The notes beneath the pieces were generated by a model, which saw only the letters and a program-made list of their open reading frames with translations, made no database searches and was not told where the DNA came from. From assembly GCA_905193145.1 (NCBI GenBank), contig CAJJNP010000037.1:1-22365 (forward strand): a stretch of 22,365 bases of DNA. The letters run 5' to 3'. Source of the DNA: an uncultured Odoribacter sp. Its GTDB lineage: Bacteria > Bacteroidota > Bacteroidia > Bacteroidales > Marinifilaceae. Below, one piece after another: positions 1 to 7,222 of the stretch. The position numbers were made by a program, and so were the translations under genes. Each line of letters opens with the position of its first letter. The first letter of the stretch is position 1.

Positions 1-43
1 ATATATTTGACATCTATTTGCGTTAAGTTTGTGTGGAAGGATG

Positions 44-80
44 GCACAGCCACTGATAAGGGGTTGGATAGTGGCTGTGC
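44..80. terminator. Inverted repeat, probable terminator 3' of the GH3 gene
   Basis: A perfect 10-bp stem (GCACAGCCAC at 44-53, GTGGCTGTGC at 71-80) encloses a 17-nt loop, and one or two further pairs can form inside it. It lies 11 bp beyond the stop codon of the leftward GH3 gene. Neither side has a long U tract, so it may be a weak or bidirectional terminator, or only an mRNA 3'-end stabiliser. The other bases between 1 and 90 show no coding signal. Confidence 0.55.
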
Positions 81-90
81 GATATGTTTA

Positions 91-1596
91 TTAATGGTTC
101 ATGCTTAAAAGTTCGTCGATGTGGGTGCGGTCATTCCACAGACGGGGAACTTTGTGCTGTCCGCCGAGTTTGCCTTTTTCTTTGAGCCAGTCGTTAAACA
201 GGTTCGGACGGGCGATTCGGATGTGAAGCCGTTCCAGTGAAAGCATGCGTTTGGCTTCATAGTCGGAATTTAGTTTTTGGATTTGGTTGTCCAGCAGTTC
301 GGCAAATTGTTCGATGTCTGCCGGTGGATTCTTGAATTCTATCAGCCATTCGTGTGCTCCTCGCTTGCCTTCGCCCATAAAGATGGGGGCAGCGGTGAAT
401 TCGTAGACATCGGCTCCGGTTTCGTGGCAGGCAAAGTTGAGGGCTTCGGTGGCATTGTCTATAATCACCTCTTCGCCAAAGGCGTTGATGAAGAGTTTTG
501 TTCTTCCGGTAATTTTGAATTTATAGGGTTTGGTGGAGGTGAATTGGATTGTGTCGCCTATCATATAACGCCACAAACCGCTGTTGGTTGAGATAATCAG
601 TGCATAATTGACACCGGTTTTTACATCTTCCAGCAATACGGTGCGCGGATTGCTCTTGCCCAGTTCGCTGGTGGGCATGAATTCGTAGTATACACCGTAG
701 TCGAGCATTAACAACATGGAAGAGTCGTTCGGGTCGTCTTGCAGACCGAAAAAGCCTTCGGATGCGTTGTAGGTCTCCAGGTATTTCATTTTATGGTCCG
801 GCAGCAGTCGGTTGTACTGTTCGCGATAGGGCGTGAAGCTGATGCCGCCGTGGATGAACAGTTCCAGGTTGGGCCACACTTCGTGGAGGTTGGCTTTGCC
901 GGTTCTTTCCAGTATTTTGTTGATGACGGTCAAAAACCAGGAGGGCACACCGGCCAGGCAGCGAACGTCTTCTTTAATGGTTGTTTCGCAAATCTTTTCG
1001 ATTTTTTCTTCCCAGTTGTTCATCAGCATAATGGAGGCTTCCGGTGTTTTCATCCGGTTTACCCAAAAAGGAGTGTTTGAAATGAGTATCGCCGACAGGT
1101 CTCCATATTGGCAGTTGTTGTTGGTTTTGCTCACTTCGCTGCTTCCGCCCAGTGCCAAGGTCTTGCCGCTGAACACTCCGGCATCCGGGTATAGGCGGTT
1201 GAATATGGCAATGACATCTTTACCGCCTCGGAAGTGGCAGTCTTCCAGCGAGGAGGGGCTGACCGGTATGAATTTGCTCTTGGCGTCAGTGGTGCCGGAT
1301 GATTTGGCAAACCATTCGACCTCTTCCGGCCATAATATGTTGTTTTCTCCTTCCATCATCCTCCGGACATATCCGCTGATGTCTTCGTAATGGACAATCG
1401 GAAGCCGCTCCTTATATTGTTCTGTGGTGAGAATTGAACTGAAATCGTATTTTTGTCCATATTCTGTGGCTGCGGCACGAGACAGTAGTTCCTGCAGACA
1501 TTCGCGCTGCACTTTTAGCGGGTTGGCTTTGAAGTAATCGATTTGCGCCAAACGCTTTTGGGTGAACAGTCCGAGTATTGTGTTGATGAAAGCCAT
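91..1596 (-). CDS. GH3 auxin-responsive promoter family protein (adenylate-forming acyl-amido synthetase-like)
   Basis: This 501-residue protein has the GH3 fold of the ANL adenylating-enzyme superfamily. Plant members activate a carboxylic acid with ATP and join it to an amino acid; the bacterial substrates are mostly unknown. Visible motifs are the phosphate-binding loop KSSGTTDAKSK (residues 98-108), the YNASEG motif (276-281), which matches the adenylate-binding segment of the family, WRYMIGDT (342-349), and the hinge KITGRTKLFINAFGEEV (about 361-377) leading into the C-terminal lid. Length is normal for bacterial GH3 proteins and no signal peptide is seen, so it should be cytoplasmic. 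The ATG at 1596 is followed by a helical N-terminus typical of the family. It lies 29 bp downstream of rnhB on the same strand and is probably cotranscribed with it. The family call is strong; acyl and amine substrates cannot be read from the sequence. Confidence 0.9.
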   Translation of the reverse strand: MAFINTILGLFTQKRLAQIDYFKANPLKVQRECLQELLSRAAATEYGQKYDFSSILTTEQYKERLPIVHYEDISGYVRRMMEGENNILWPEEVEWFAKSSGTTDAKSKFIPVSPSSLEDCHFRGGKDVIAIFNRLYPDAGVFSGKTLALGGSSEVSKTNNNCQYGDLSAILISNTPFWVNRMKTPEASIMLMNNWEEKIEKICETTIKEDVRCLAGVPSWFLTVINKILERTGKANLHEVWPNLELFIHGGISFTPYREQYNRLLPDHKMKYLETYNASEGFFGLQDDPNDSSMLLMLDYGVYYEFMPTSELGKSNPRTVLLEDVKTGVNYALIISTNSGLWRYMIGDTIQFTSTKPYKFKITGRTKLFINAFGEEVIIDNATEALNFACHETGADVYEFTAAPIFMGEGKRGAHEWLIEFKNPPADIEQFAELLDNQIQKLNSDYEAKRMLSLERLHIRIARPNLFNDWLKEKGKLGGQHKVPRLWNDRTHIDELLSMNH

Positions 1597-1625
1597 AATT
1601 CTGTGTGTTCTAAAGTGAATATAGA

Positions 1626-2228
1626 TTAGTCGAATTCTAATTTGTATTGTTTGTCAATGAGGTTGAAACTGCTCCTGTGATAGTTTGTGATACCAAATTG
1701 AGCGATCGCGTTCCGGTGGTCGCGGGTGGGATATCCTTTGTTTTTTTGCCAGTTGTAGTTGGGATATTCCTGATGTATTTTTTGCATGTATTCGTCCCGG
1801 TGTGTTTTGGCAAGTATGGACGCAGCTGCTATTGACATATATTTCCCGTCGCCTTTGACGATACAGAGATGGGGAATGTCGTGGTATTGTTTGAAACGGT
1901 TTCCGTCGATGATGATGTGTTCCGGGTGCATGCTGAGAGCATCCAGTGCTTTGTGCATGGCGAGGATTGAGGCGTTGAGAATATTGATACGGTCGATTTC
2001 ATGATTGTCTACTTGAGCTACAGCCCATGCCAAAGCTTCCTGCTCGATGATGGGGCGCAGCTTTTCGCGTTGTTTTTCCGTAAGTTGTTTGGAATCATTT
2101 AAAAGCTGATTCGAAAAGTTGTCCGGTAAAATGACCGCTGCGGCAAATACGGGACCCGCCAGACATCCTCGTCCTGCTTCGTCGCATCCGGCTTCAATGC
2201 AATTGGTTTTATATTTTAACTCTAACAT
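1626..2228 (-). CDS. rnhB: Ribonuclease HII
   Basis: RNase HII cuts the RNA strand of RNA-DNA hybrids and starts removal of single ribonucleotides misincorporated in genomic DNA; it is cytoplasmic. The 200-residue protein spans the whole family. The first catalytic acidic pair is D16-E17 in CDEAGRG, whose GRG part (19-21) is the motif that recognises the RNA-DNA junction. D108 lies in IIIDGN, and the fourth acidic residue D145 is in the signature SILAKTHRDEYM. KGDGKY (125-130) also matches. All four expected carboxylates are present, so the enzyme should be active. The start ATG (complement of 2226-2228) is 33 bp from a TACCTTTG box on the minus strand. GH3 follows 29 bp downstream with no hairpin between, so the two probably share a transcript. 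Nothing unusual in the protein. Confidence 0.97.
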   Translation of the reverse strand: MLELKYKTNCIEAGCDEAGRGCLAGPVFAAAVILPDNFSNQLLNDSKQLTEKQREKLRPIIEQEALAWAVAQVDNHEIDRINILNASILAMHKALDALSMHPEHIIIDGNRFKQYHDIPHLCIVKGDGKYMSIAAASILAKTHRDEYMQKIHQEYPNYNWQKNKGYPTRDHRNAIAQFGITNYHRSSFNLIDKQYKLEFD

Positions 2229-2251
2229 GTGAAATGGTTAAAAGTAAAAGG

Positions 2252-2269
2252 TTACCTTTGCAAAGGTAA
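2252..2269. promoter_or_regulatory. Palindromic divergent promoter core (two opposed TAnnTTTG boxes)
   Basis: The 18-bp sequence TTACCTTTGCAAAGGTAA is a perfect palindrome in the 79-bp gap between rnhB (leftward) and the DUF4268 gene (rightward). Each strand carries TACCTTTG, an exact match to the Bacteroidales -7 box TAnnTTTG: + strand 2253-2260, - strand 2268-2261. Upstream -33 candidates are weak: TGTG at 2228-2231 for the + promoter (21-bp spacer) and TTG at 2293-2291 for the - promoter (22-bp spacer). Predicted start sites fall in or just beyond the opposite box. No other promoter candidate is seen in this gap. Confidence 0.7.
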
Positions 2270-2307
2270 TCATTTTCGATTTTCAACTTTCAATTTTCTG
2301 TTAAATT

Positions 2308-2769
2308 ATGTGGTCTAAAGAAGAGGCAAAAGAATTGAGATTAAATTTTTGGAATGGATTCAAGCGTTATTGCTCCCGTCATCATATCTATCGTAAATGG
2401 GTGTTGACCGGAGTGAAAATCAAATCGACTCAGTTGAAGTTTTTCGTAGATAATGAAAAGGCACTGGTTATGTTTCAGATTGACCATAAGAATGATTTGA
2501 GACGCTATGAGGTATATGAGTGTTTCCAGGCCTACCGTAAATTGATGGCGGCAGATTGTGGTGAGGATTTGCTGTGGGAAGAAGATTATGCCGGATTGGG
2601 AGATCGGTTGATCAGTGCCATTTATTTTGAGTTGAAGGGTGTGAATATGTATAGAAAGGAAGATTGGGAGAGGATTTATGCCTTTTTTGCCGAGAAAATG
2701 CCTTTGCTGGAAGAGGCTTATTGGGAGTATCGGGATTTGATTTCTGCCCGATTGAAAAGTGTGGATTGA
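2308..2769 (+). CDS. DUF4268 family protein
   Basis: This 153-residue soluble protein has the hallmarks of the DUF4268 family, a Bacteroidota family without known function. The start MWSKEEAKELRLNFWNGF matches the family's opening pattern (SKEEAK...FW..F). It is followed by a two-strand segment with VKIKSTQLKFFVD (about 36-48), a basic and aromatic middle (YECFQAYRKL, 70-79), and a C-terminal helix with KEDWERIYAFF (116-126) and the acidic, aromatic run LEEAYWEYRD (about 134-143). No signal peptide or membrane segment is visible. Some family members are linked to restriction-like or DNA-repair contexts, but here it stands alone between rnhB and the glp genes, so context gives little help. The ATG lies about 47 bp after the predicted -7 box. 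Confidence 0.82.
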   Translation: MWSKEEAKELRLNFWNGFKRYCSRHHIYRKWVLTGVKIKSTQLKFFVDNEKALVMFQIDHKNDLRRYEVYECFQAYRKLMAADCGEDLLWEEDYAGLGDRLISAIYFELKGVNMYRKEDWERIYAFFAEKMPLLEEAYWEYRDLISARLKSVD

Positions 2770-2789
2770 AAAAGGTTTCATATTTGTAG

Positions 2790-2828
2790 ATAAAAATCTT
2801 TCGTTTTGAAATAAAAATCTTTCGTTTT
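2790..2828 (+). repeat. Tandem 18-bp direct repeat upstream of glpA, candidate operator
   Basis: ATAAAAATCTTTCGTTTT occurs twice without mismatch, at 2790-2807 and 2811-2828. The copies start exactly 21 bp apart, two helical turns, so a dimer or tetramer could bind both on one face. The first copy runs into GAAAT, giving CTTTCGTTTTGAAAT (2798-2812). DeoR-family regulators, including GlpR of other bacteria, commonly use operators built from TTTCG-like half-sites, so a GlpR-like regulator is a reasonable inference. No such gene is in the window. Confidence 0.5.
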
Positions 2829-2830
2829 CT

Positions 2831-2862
2831 TTTGTTTTTCTGTCGGATAGTTTGTTTCTTTG
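2831..2862 (+). promoter_or_regulatory. Candidate glpABC promoter
   Basis: TTTG at 2831-2834 matches the Bacteroidales -33 element. It is followed after 20 bp by TTTCTTTG (2855-2862), which is TAnnTTTG with one mismatch. Transcription would begin near 2869, about 25 nt before the glpA ATG, with the tandem repeats just upstream of the -33 box. A competing -7 candidate, CATATTTG at 2779-2786, would put the repeats downstream of the promoter, as in the glpT layout. The sequence alone does not decide between them. Confidence 0.4.
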
Positions 2863-2893
2863 TTGCTCTATTAGAAATAATCTTCTGTATGTT

Positions 2894-4525
2894 ATGAAAC
2901 AAGATGAGGTAACAAAGTCTTTCGACGTAATTATTATCGGTGGTGGTGCAACCGGTGCCGGCACGGCTCGTGACTGTGCACGACGGGGGCTGAAAACACT
3001 GTTGTTGGAACGGTTTGATATATCGACCGGTGCTACTGGGCGTAATCATGGTTTGTTGCATAGCGGGGCACGTTATGCGGTGACGGATCATGAGTCTGCT
3101 GAAGAATGTATTAAGGAGAATATGATCCTCCGGAAAATTGCAGGACATTGTGTTGAGGAAACCGACGGGTTGTTTCTGACATTGCCGGAAGATGATATTC
3201 AATTTCAGTCTAAATTTGTAGAAGCTTGTCAGTCTGCCGGTATTCGGGCAGAAGTGATTGATCCTAAAGAGGCGTTGCGCCTGGAGCCTGCGGCAAATCC
3301 TGATATTATAGGAGCTGTGAGGGTTCCGGATGGAGCTGTTGATCCTTTTCGTCTGACCTCTTCCAATATTATGGATGCCAAGAGTCATGGTGCTGTGGTA
3401 TGCACTTATCATGAGGTGACGGAGTTGTTGAAGGACGGCAATCGGATTGTGGGAGTGAAGGTTTTGGATCATAGGACGAAAGAGACTAAAAAATATTATG
3501 CCGAGGTGGTTGTGAATGCCGGTGGTATCTGGGGACACCATATTGCGGAGATGGCAGGTGTGCGGGTGAATATGTTGCCGGCAAAGGGTGCGCTGTTGAT
3601 TTTTGGCCATCGGGTTAATAATATGGTGTTAAACCGTTGTCGTAAACCGGCGGATGCGGATATCTTGGTGCCCGGAGATACGATTTGTTTGATTGGAACT
3701 ACTTCCAGTAAAGTGCCTTTTGATGAGGTGGATAATATGTTGGTGACAGCAAAGGAGGTGGATATATTGTTGAGGGAAGGAGAGAAACTTTCTCCGATAT
3801 TGGCGCAGACACGTATTCTTCGTGCTTATGCGGGAGTGCGTCCATTGGTGGCATCCGATGATGATCCTAGCGGACGTAGTGTCAGCCGTGGTATTGTTTT
3901 GTTGGATCATGCCGTGCGTGATGGTTTGGAAGGGTTTGTGACGATTACCGGAGGGAAATTGATGACTTACCGTTTGATGGCGGAATGGACTACGGATTTG
4001 GTTTGTAAGAAACTGAATGTTTCTGCCGCTTGTTCTACAGCTGTTGAGAAGCTGCCCGGTTCTCGGGAAGATGCGGAAGAGGTTGGGAAGAAGATTATAT
4101 CCTTGCCTTTGGCTCAGCGTCGTTCTTCTATTGCCCGACATGGTGAGTTGGCTGAAAAACTGGCTGAAAATACACCGGTGGAGAATAGTCTTGTCTGTGA
4201 ATGTGAAGAGGTTTCTGTCGGCGAAGTGAAGTATGCACTGAATGAATTGGATGTGCATAATTTGGTGGATTTGCGACGCAGAACACGAGTGGGTATGGGA
4301 ACTTGTCAGGGAGAGTTGTGTGCTTGCCGTGCAGCAGGGGTGATGAGTGCTGAAGGTAAGTATTGTACACGACGAGCTAAAGAGGATTTGGCCTCTTTCC
4401 TGAATGAGCGTTGGAAGGGTATGGCACCCATTGCGTGGGGCGATACCTTGCGTGAAAGTGAATATACCGCTTGGGTATATGAAAGTGTATGTGGATTGAA
4501 ATTACCTCAAAAACAAGAAGAATAA
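2894..4525 (+). CDS. glpA: Anaerobic glycerol-3-phosphate dehydrogenase subunit A
   Basis: GlpA is the catalytic FAD subunit of the GlpABC enzyme, which oxidises sn-glycerol 3-phosphate to dihydroxyacetone phosphate and passes electrons to quinone at the inner membrane. The dinucleotide-binding motif DVIIIGGGATGAGTARDCA is at residues 11-29. The DAO-type FAD domain follows, with TGATGRNHGLLHSGARY (45-61). The C-terminal BFD-like [2Fe-2S] region supplies C435-x-C437 and C471-x4-C476. The product is 543 residues, almost the length of E. coli GlpA (542). I chose ATG 2894: an upstream in-frame TTG (2852) adds 14 residues unlike the family, whereas 2894 places the FAD motif at the normal distance from the N-terminus. 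glpB starts one base after the stop, so translation is probably coupled. Anaerobic use with fumarate as terminal acceptor would suit a gut Bacteroidales, but this is inference. Confidence 0.96.
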   Translation: MKQDEVTKSFDVIIIGGGATGAGTARDCARRGLKTLLLERFDISTGATGRNHGLLHSGARYAVTDHESAEECIKENMILRKIAGHCVEETDGLFLTLPEDDIQFQSKFVEACQSAGIRAEVIDPKEALRLEPAANPDIIGAVRVPDGAVDPFRLTSSNIMDAKSHGAVVCTYHEVTELLKDGNRIVGVKVLDHRTKETKKYYAEVVVNAGGIWGHHIAEMAGVRVNMLPAKGALLIFGHRVNNMVLNRCRKPADADILVPGDTICLIGTTSSKVPFDEVDNMLVTAKEVDILLREGEKLSPILAQTRILRAYAGVRPLVASDDDPSGRSVSRGIVLLDHAVRDGLEGFVTITGGKLMTYRLMAEWTTDLVCKKLNVSAACSTAVEKLPGSREDAEEVGKKIISLPLAQRRSSIARHGELAEKLAENTPVENSLVCECEEVSVGEVKYALNELDVHNLVDLRRRTRVGMGTCQGELCACRAAGVMSAEGKYCTRRAKEDLASFLNERWKGMAPIAWGDTLRESEYTAWVYESVCGLKLPQKQEE

Positions 4526-4526
4526 T

Positions 4527-5789
4527 ATGAAATTCGATACAGTTATAATAGGTGGCGGTTTGTCCGGCCTTGTTTGTGGTATTTATTTGGCGCAGCAAGG
4601 AGAGAAATGCGCAATCGTGTCGGCAGGGCAGAGTGCTTTGCATTTTTCTTCCGGCTCTTTTGATTTGTTGAACACATTGCCGGATGGGACTCCGGTTGAG
4701 CATCCGTTGAGTGTAATGGATGAGCTGGAGGTGCAAGCGCCTAAGCATCCCTATGTTAAATTGGGACGAGGAAAAGTTGCCGAATTAGCCAATTTGGCGG
4801 AAGATTTGCTTTGCAAAGCAGGTGTTTCTGTGAATGGAAATGCGGGGAAGAACCATTTTCGGGTGACTCCGATGGGTACTATGAAGCCGACTTGGCTGAC
4901 TTTGGATGGCTATGCAACCAGTGTAGAGGCAGAGAAATTGCCTTGGAAAAAGGTGGCGTTATTTAATATTGCAGGTTTTCTGGATTTTTATACCAATTTT
5001 ATTGTGGACGAATTCAAGAAGTTGGGGGTTGAGTGTTCTGTGCATCTTTTTAATATGGATGCTTTGGAGCATTTGCGGAAGAATCCGAGTGAAATGCGTT
5101 CGGCTAATATTGCACGAGTGTTCGAGAATCAGGGGAATCTGGCAGAATTAGGCCGTATTTTGAAGGGGAGTTGTAATGGTTCGGAAGTGATTATGCTGCC
5201 GGCTGTGTTGGGATTGGACAAGACCGATATGTTGAAATATTTGAAGGATGTGACAGGTTGTGAAGTGTTGGTGTTGCCAACTTTGCCGCCTTCAGTGCCC
5301 GGAATTCATGCACAATTGCAATTGCGGAAGTATTTCCAGGAGTTGGGTGGAGTATATATGTTGGGGGATAACGTTATGCGTGCAGATATAGAGGAAGGTA
5401 AAGTGATTCGCTTGTATTCGTACAATCATGGAAATATTCCTTTTGTGGCTGAAAATGTTGTATTGGCTACAGGCAGTTATTTTAGCCAGGGGTTAATAGC
5501 AACAGATAATCAGGTGTATGAGCCGGTGTTTGGTTTGGATATCGAATATCCGGCAGACAGGGAGCAGTGGATGGATTTGAATTTCTTTGCCAAACAGGCA
5601 TACCAGTCATTTGGCGTGAAGACAGATGCTTCGTTCCGGGCTGTGCGTCAGGGAAAAGTTTTGGAGAATCTATATGTGGCAGGAGCCGTACTTGAAGGAT
5701 TTAACGCTTTGAAAGAGGGATGTGGTGCCGGCGTGTCATTGTTGACCGCTTTGGAGGTTGGTAAGCAAATTATAGGTAAACGTTTATAA
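4527..5789 (+). CDS. glpB: Anaerobic glycerol-3-phosphate dehydrogenase subunit B
   Basis: GlpB is the second flavoprotein subunit of GlpABC and, in characterised systems, works with GlpA in the membrane-associated dehydrogenase. The protein opens with FDTVIIGGGLSGLVCGIYLA (residues 3-22), a classic GxGxxG nucleotide-binding motif, continues with LHFSSGSFDLL (38-48), typical of GlpB, and ends with the flavin-closing segment around LYVAGAVLEGFNALKEGCGAG (about 383-403). The 420 residues match E. coli GlpB (419). It sits between glpA (1-bp gap) and glpC (9-bp gap), so the three form one operon. There is no sign of truncation or fusion. Confidence 0.95.
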   Translation: MKFDTVIIGGGLSGLVCGIYLAQQGEKCAIVSAGQSALHFSSGSFDLLNTLPDGTPVEHPLSVMDELEVQAPKHPYVKLGRGKVAELANLAEDLLCKAGVSVNGNAGKNHFRVTPMGTMKPTWLTLDGYATSVEAEKLPWKKVALFNIAGFLDFYTNFIVDEFKKLGVECSVHLFNMDALEHLRKNPSEMRSANIARVFENQGNLAELGRILKGSCNGSEVIMLPAVLGLDKTDMLKYLKDVTGCEVLVLPTLPPSVPGIHAQLQLRKYFQELGGVYMLGDNVMRADIEEGKVIRLYSYNHGNIPFVAENVVLATGSYFSQGLIATDNQVYEPVFGLDIEYPADREQWMDLNFFAKQAYQSFGVKTDASFRAVRQGKVLENLYVAGAVLEGFNALKEGCGAGVSLLTALEVGKQIIGKRL

Positions 5790-5798
5790 GAGTAAGTC

Positions 5799-7019
5799 AT
5801 GAATCTTCAACAACATAATATCAGTGATAATAATTTCGAACAGTGTATCAAATGCACTGTATGTACAGTCTATTGTCCTGTTGCAGCAGCAAATCCCTTG
5901 TATCCGGGTCCTAAGCAGGCTGGTCCGGATGGTGAGCGTCTGCGTTTGAAAAGACCTGATTTTTACGATGAGGCATTAAAATATTGTATCAATTGCAAAC
6001 GCTGTGAAGTGGCTTGTCCTTCGAATGTACGGATTGGTGATATTATTCAGGCTGCGCGTATAAAATATAGTAAAAAGAAGCCTACGATGCGTGATTTTAT
6101 GCTTGCCAATACCGATTTGATGGGAACGATGGCTACTCCATTGGCTCCTGTGGTAAACTTTGCATTGGGGTTGAAGCCGACAAAAGCGGTGTTGGATGGC
6201 GTAATGAAAATAGATCATAGGCGGATGTTTCCTAAATATGCTTTCGGAACTTTTGAAGGGTGGTATAAGAAACAGGCTTCCAAACAAGCTTCGTTTGCCA
6301 AGCAGGTTGCTTATTTCCACGGATGTTATGTAAATTATAACAATCCTCAACTGGGAAAAGATTTTGTAAAGGCTATGAATGCTGCCGGAGTGGGTGTACA
6401 GTTGCTGGAAAAGGAAAAATGTTGTGGCGTTGCTTTGATATCCAATGGATTTATAGATAAAGCCAAAAAGCAGGGACAATCAAATATAGGCGCTATTCGT
6501 AAGGCTGTTGTTGATAAAGGAATTCCTGTGTTGGCAACATCGTCTACTTGTACATTTACACTGCGCGATGAGTATCCTCATTTGCTGGATATAAATAATG
6601 AAGATGTCCGTGACCGGATTGAATTGGCTACCCGTTATCTGTACAGACTTTTGTCCGAAGGTAAAGTTAAATTCAACTTTCGGACTGATAAGAAACTGAA
6701 AGTGGCGTATCATACTCCTTGCCACATGGAGAAGTTGGGATGGTCTTATTATTCTATTGAGCTGTTGAAGATGATTCCCGGTGTTGAGGTGTTGGTGCTG
6801 GATTCTCAGTGTTGTGGTATAGCAGGAACGTATGGCTTTAAAAAAGAGAATTATGAAGTTTCGCAACGAATCGGTGAAGGTCTCTTTAAACAGATTGAGG
6901 CTTCGGGTGTAGATTATGTGGTGACAGACTGCGAAACTTGTAAGTGGCAAATTGAAATGTCAACCACTAAGAAGTGTGAACATCCTATTTCTATTTTTGC
7001 TCAAATGTTAGTTGATTAA
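5799..7019 (+). CDS. glpC: Anaerobic glycerol-3-phosphate dehydrogenase subunit C (iron-sulfur)
   Basis: GlpC is the iron-sulfur subunit that anchors GlpAB to the membrane and carries electrons to menaquinone. Two 4Fe-4S ferredoxin motifs are intact: C16-x2-C19-x2-C22-x3-C26 and C63-x2-C66-x2-C69-x3-C73. They are followed by two CCG domains, the cysteine-rich modules of GlpC, HdrB and succinate reductase subunits: KEKCCGVALISNG in the first, and DSQCCGIAGTYGFKKENY then TDCETCKW in the second. The 406 residues are close to E. coli GlpC (396). There is no obvious transmembrane helix, as expected for this family. It is the last gene before a hairpin, so it closes the glpABC transcript. Confidence 0.95.
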   Translation: MNLQQHNISDNNFEQCIKCTVCTVYCPVAAANPLYPGPKQAGPDGERLRLKRPDFYDEALKYCINCKRCEVACPSNVRIGDIIQAARIKYSKKKPTMRDFMLANTDLMGTMATPLAPVVNFALGLKPTKAVLDGVMKIDHRRMFPKYAFGTFEGWYKKQASKQASFAKQVAYFHGCYVNYNNPQLGKDFVKAMNAAGVGVQLLEKEKCCGVALISNGFIDKAKKQGQSNIGAIRKAVVDKGIPVLATSSTCTFTLRDEYPHLLDINNEDVRDRIELATRYLYRLLSEGKVKFNFRTDKKLKVAYHTPCHMEKLGWSYYSIELLKMIPGVEVLVLDSQCCGIAGTYGFKKENYEVSQRIGEGLFKQIEASGVDYVVTDCETCKWQIEMSTTKKCEHPISIFAQMLVD

Positions 7020-7036
7020 TAATTAATTGTTTATGG

Positions 7037-7088
7037 TACGCACAACTTTTTTTAAGGTTGTGCGTAAAAAACGTCTTTATTTTTTTTT
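7037..7088 (+). terminator. Rho-independent terminator after glpC
   Basis: ACGCACAAC (7038-7046) pairs with GTTGTGCGT (7057-7065). Flanking T-A and inner A-T/G-T pairs extend the stem to 7037-7066 around a T-rich loop. An A run follows, then a strong T tract (7076-7088). It begins 18 bp after the glpC stop and ends where the glpT promoter begins, so glpABC and glpT are likely separate transcripts. Confidence 0.8.
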
Positions 7089-7115
7089 GAGAATAAAACT
7101 TTTTACATACTTTTG
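7086..7115 (+). promoter_or_regulatory. glpT promoter
   Basis: TTTG at 7086-7089 and TACTTTTG at 7108-7115 match the Bacteroidales -33 (TTTG) and -7 (TAnnTTTG) elements, with an 18-bp spacer. Transcription should start near 7121, leaving a leader of about 100 nt before the glpT ATG. The T tract of the upstream terminator overlaps the -33 box. Confidence 0.7.
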
Positions 7116-7186
7116 TTTCGAAATGAAAGATGTTTATTGTGTATCGAAAATAGTTTTTCTGAAAACGTTTTAGTTTCGAAAGTGAA
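7116..7186 (+). promoter_or_regulatory. Candidate repressor sites in the glpT leader
   Basis: TTTCGAAATGAAAG (7116-7129) abuts the -7 box and covers the predicted start site. Its reverse complement, CTTTCATTTCGAAA, matches CTTTCGTTTTGAAA upstream of glpA (2798-2811) at 12 of 14 positions. Further TTTCG/CGAAA cores occur at 7145-7149 and at 7174-7181 (TTTCGAAAGTGAA), about 30 bp apart. This pattern suits a DeoR/GlpR-type repressor acting on both glp transcripts. It is a motif-level inference in AT-rich DNA. Confidence 0.45.
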
Positions 7187-7222
7187 TGTGTATTTTTAGA
7201 AACATTTTAAATTTTATTACTT

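Noticed and set aside
2..9. TATATTTG, an exact -7 box at the left edge
   Set aside because: It faces the 3' end of the leftward GH3 gene with no downstream gene on its strand; such boxes arise by chance in AT-rich DNA.
833..1390. Plus-strand open frame of 185 codons inside the GH3 gene
   Set aside because: It is antisense to a well-supported GH3 gene and has no recognisable domain.
2790..2828. Repeats as the edge of a CRISPR or tandem array
   Set aside because: There are only two copies with a 3-bp gap and no cas genes; the position before glpA suggests an operator.
2852..2893. Longer glpA start at a TTG codon (14 extra residues)
   Set aside because: The extension lies on the candidate promoter and does not resemble GlpA; ATG 2894 gives the family length.
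2612..3610. Long minus-strand open frame of 332 codons over the start of glpA
   Set aside because: It is the antisense shadow of the DUF4268 and glpA genes, with low-complexity composition and no family resemblance.
7162..7171. AAAACGTTTT palindrome in the glpT leader
   Set aside because: Ten AT-rich bases are not significant alone; the surrounding TTTCG boxes are the better supported signal.
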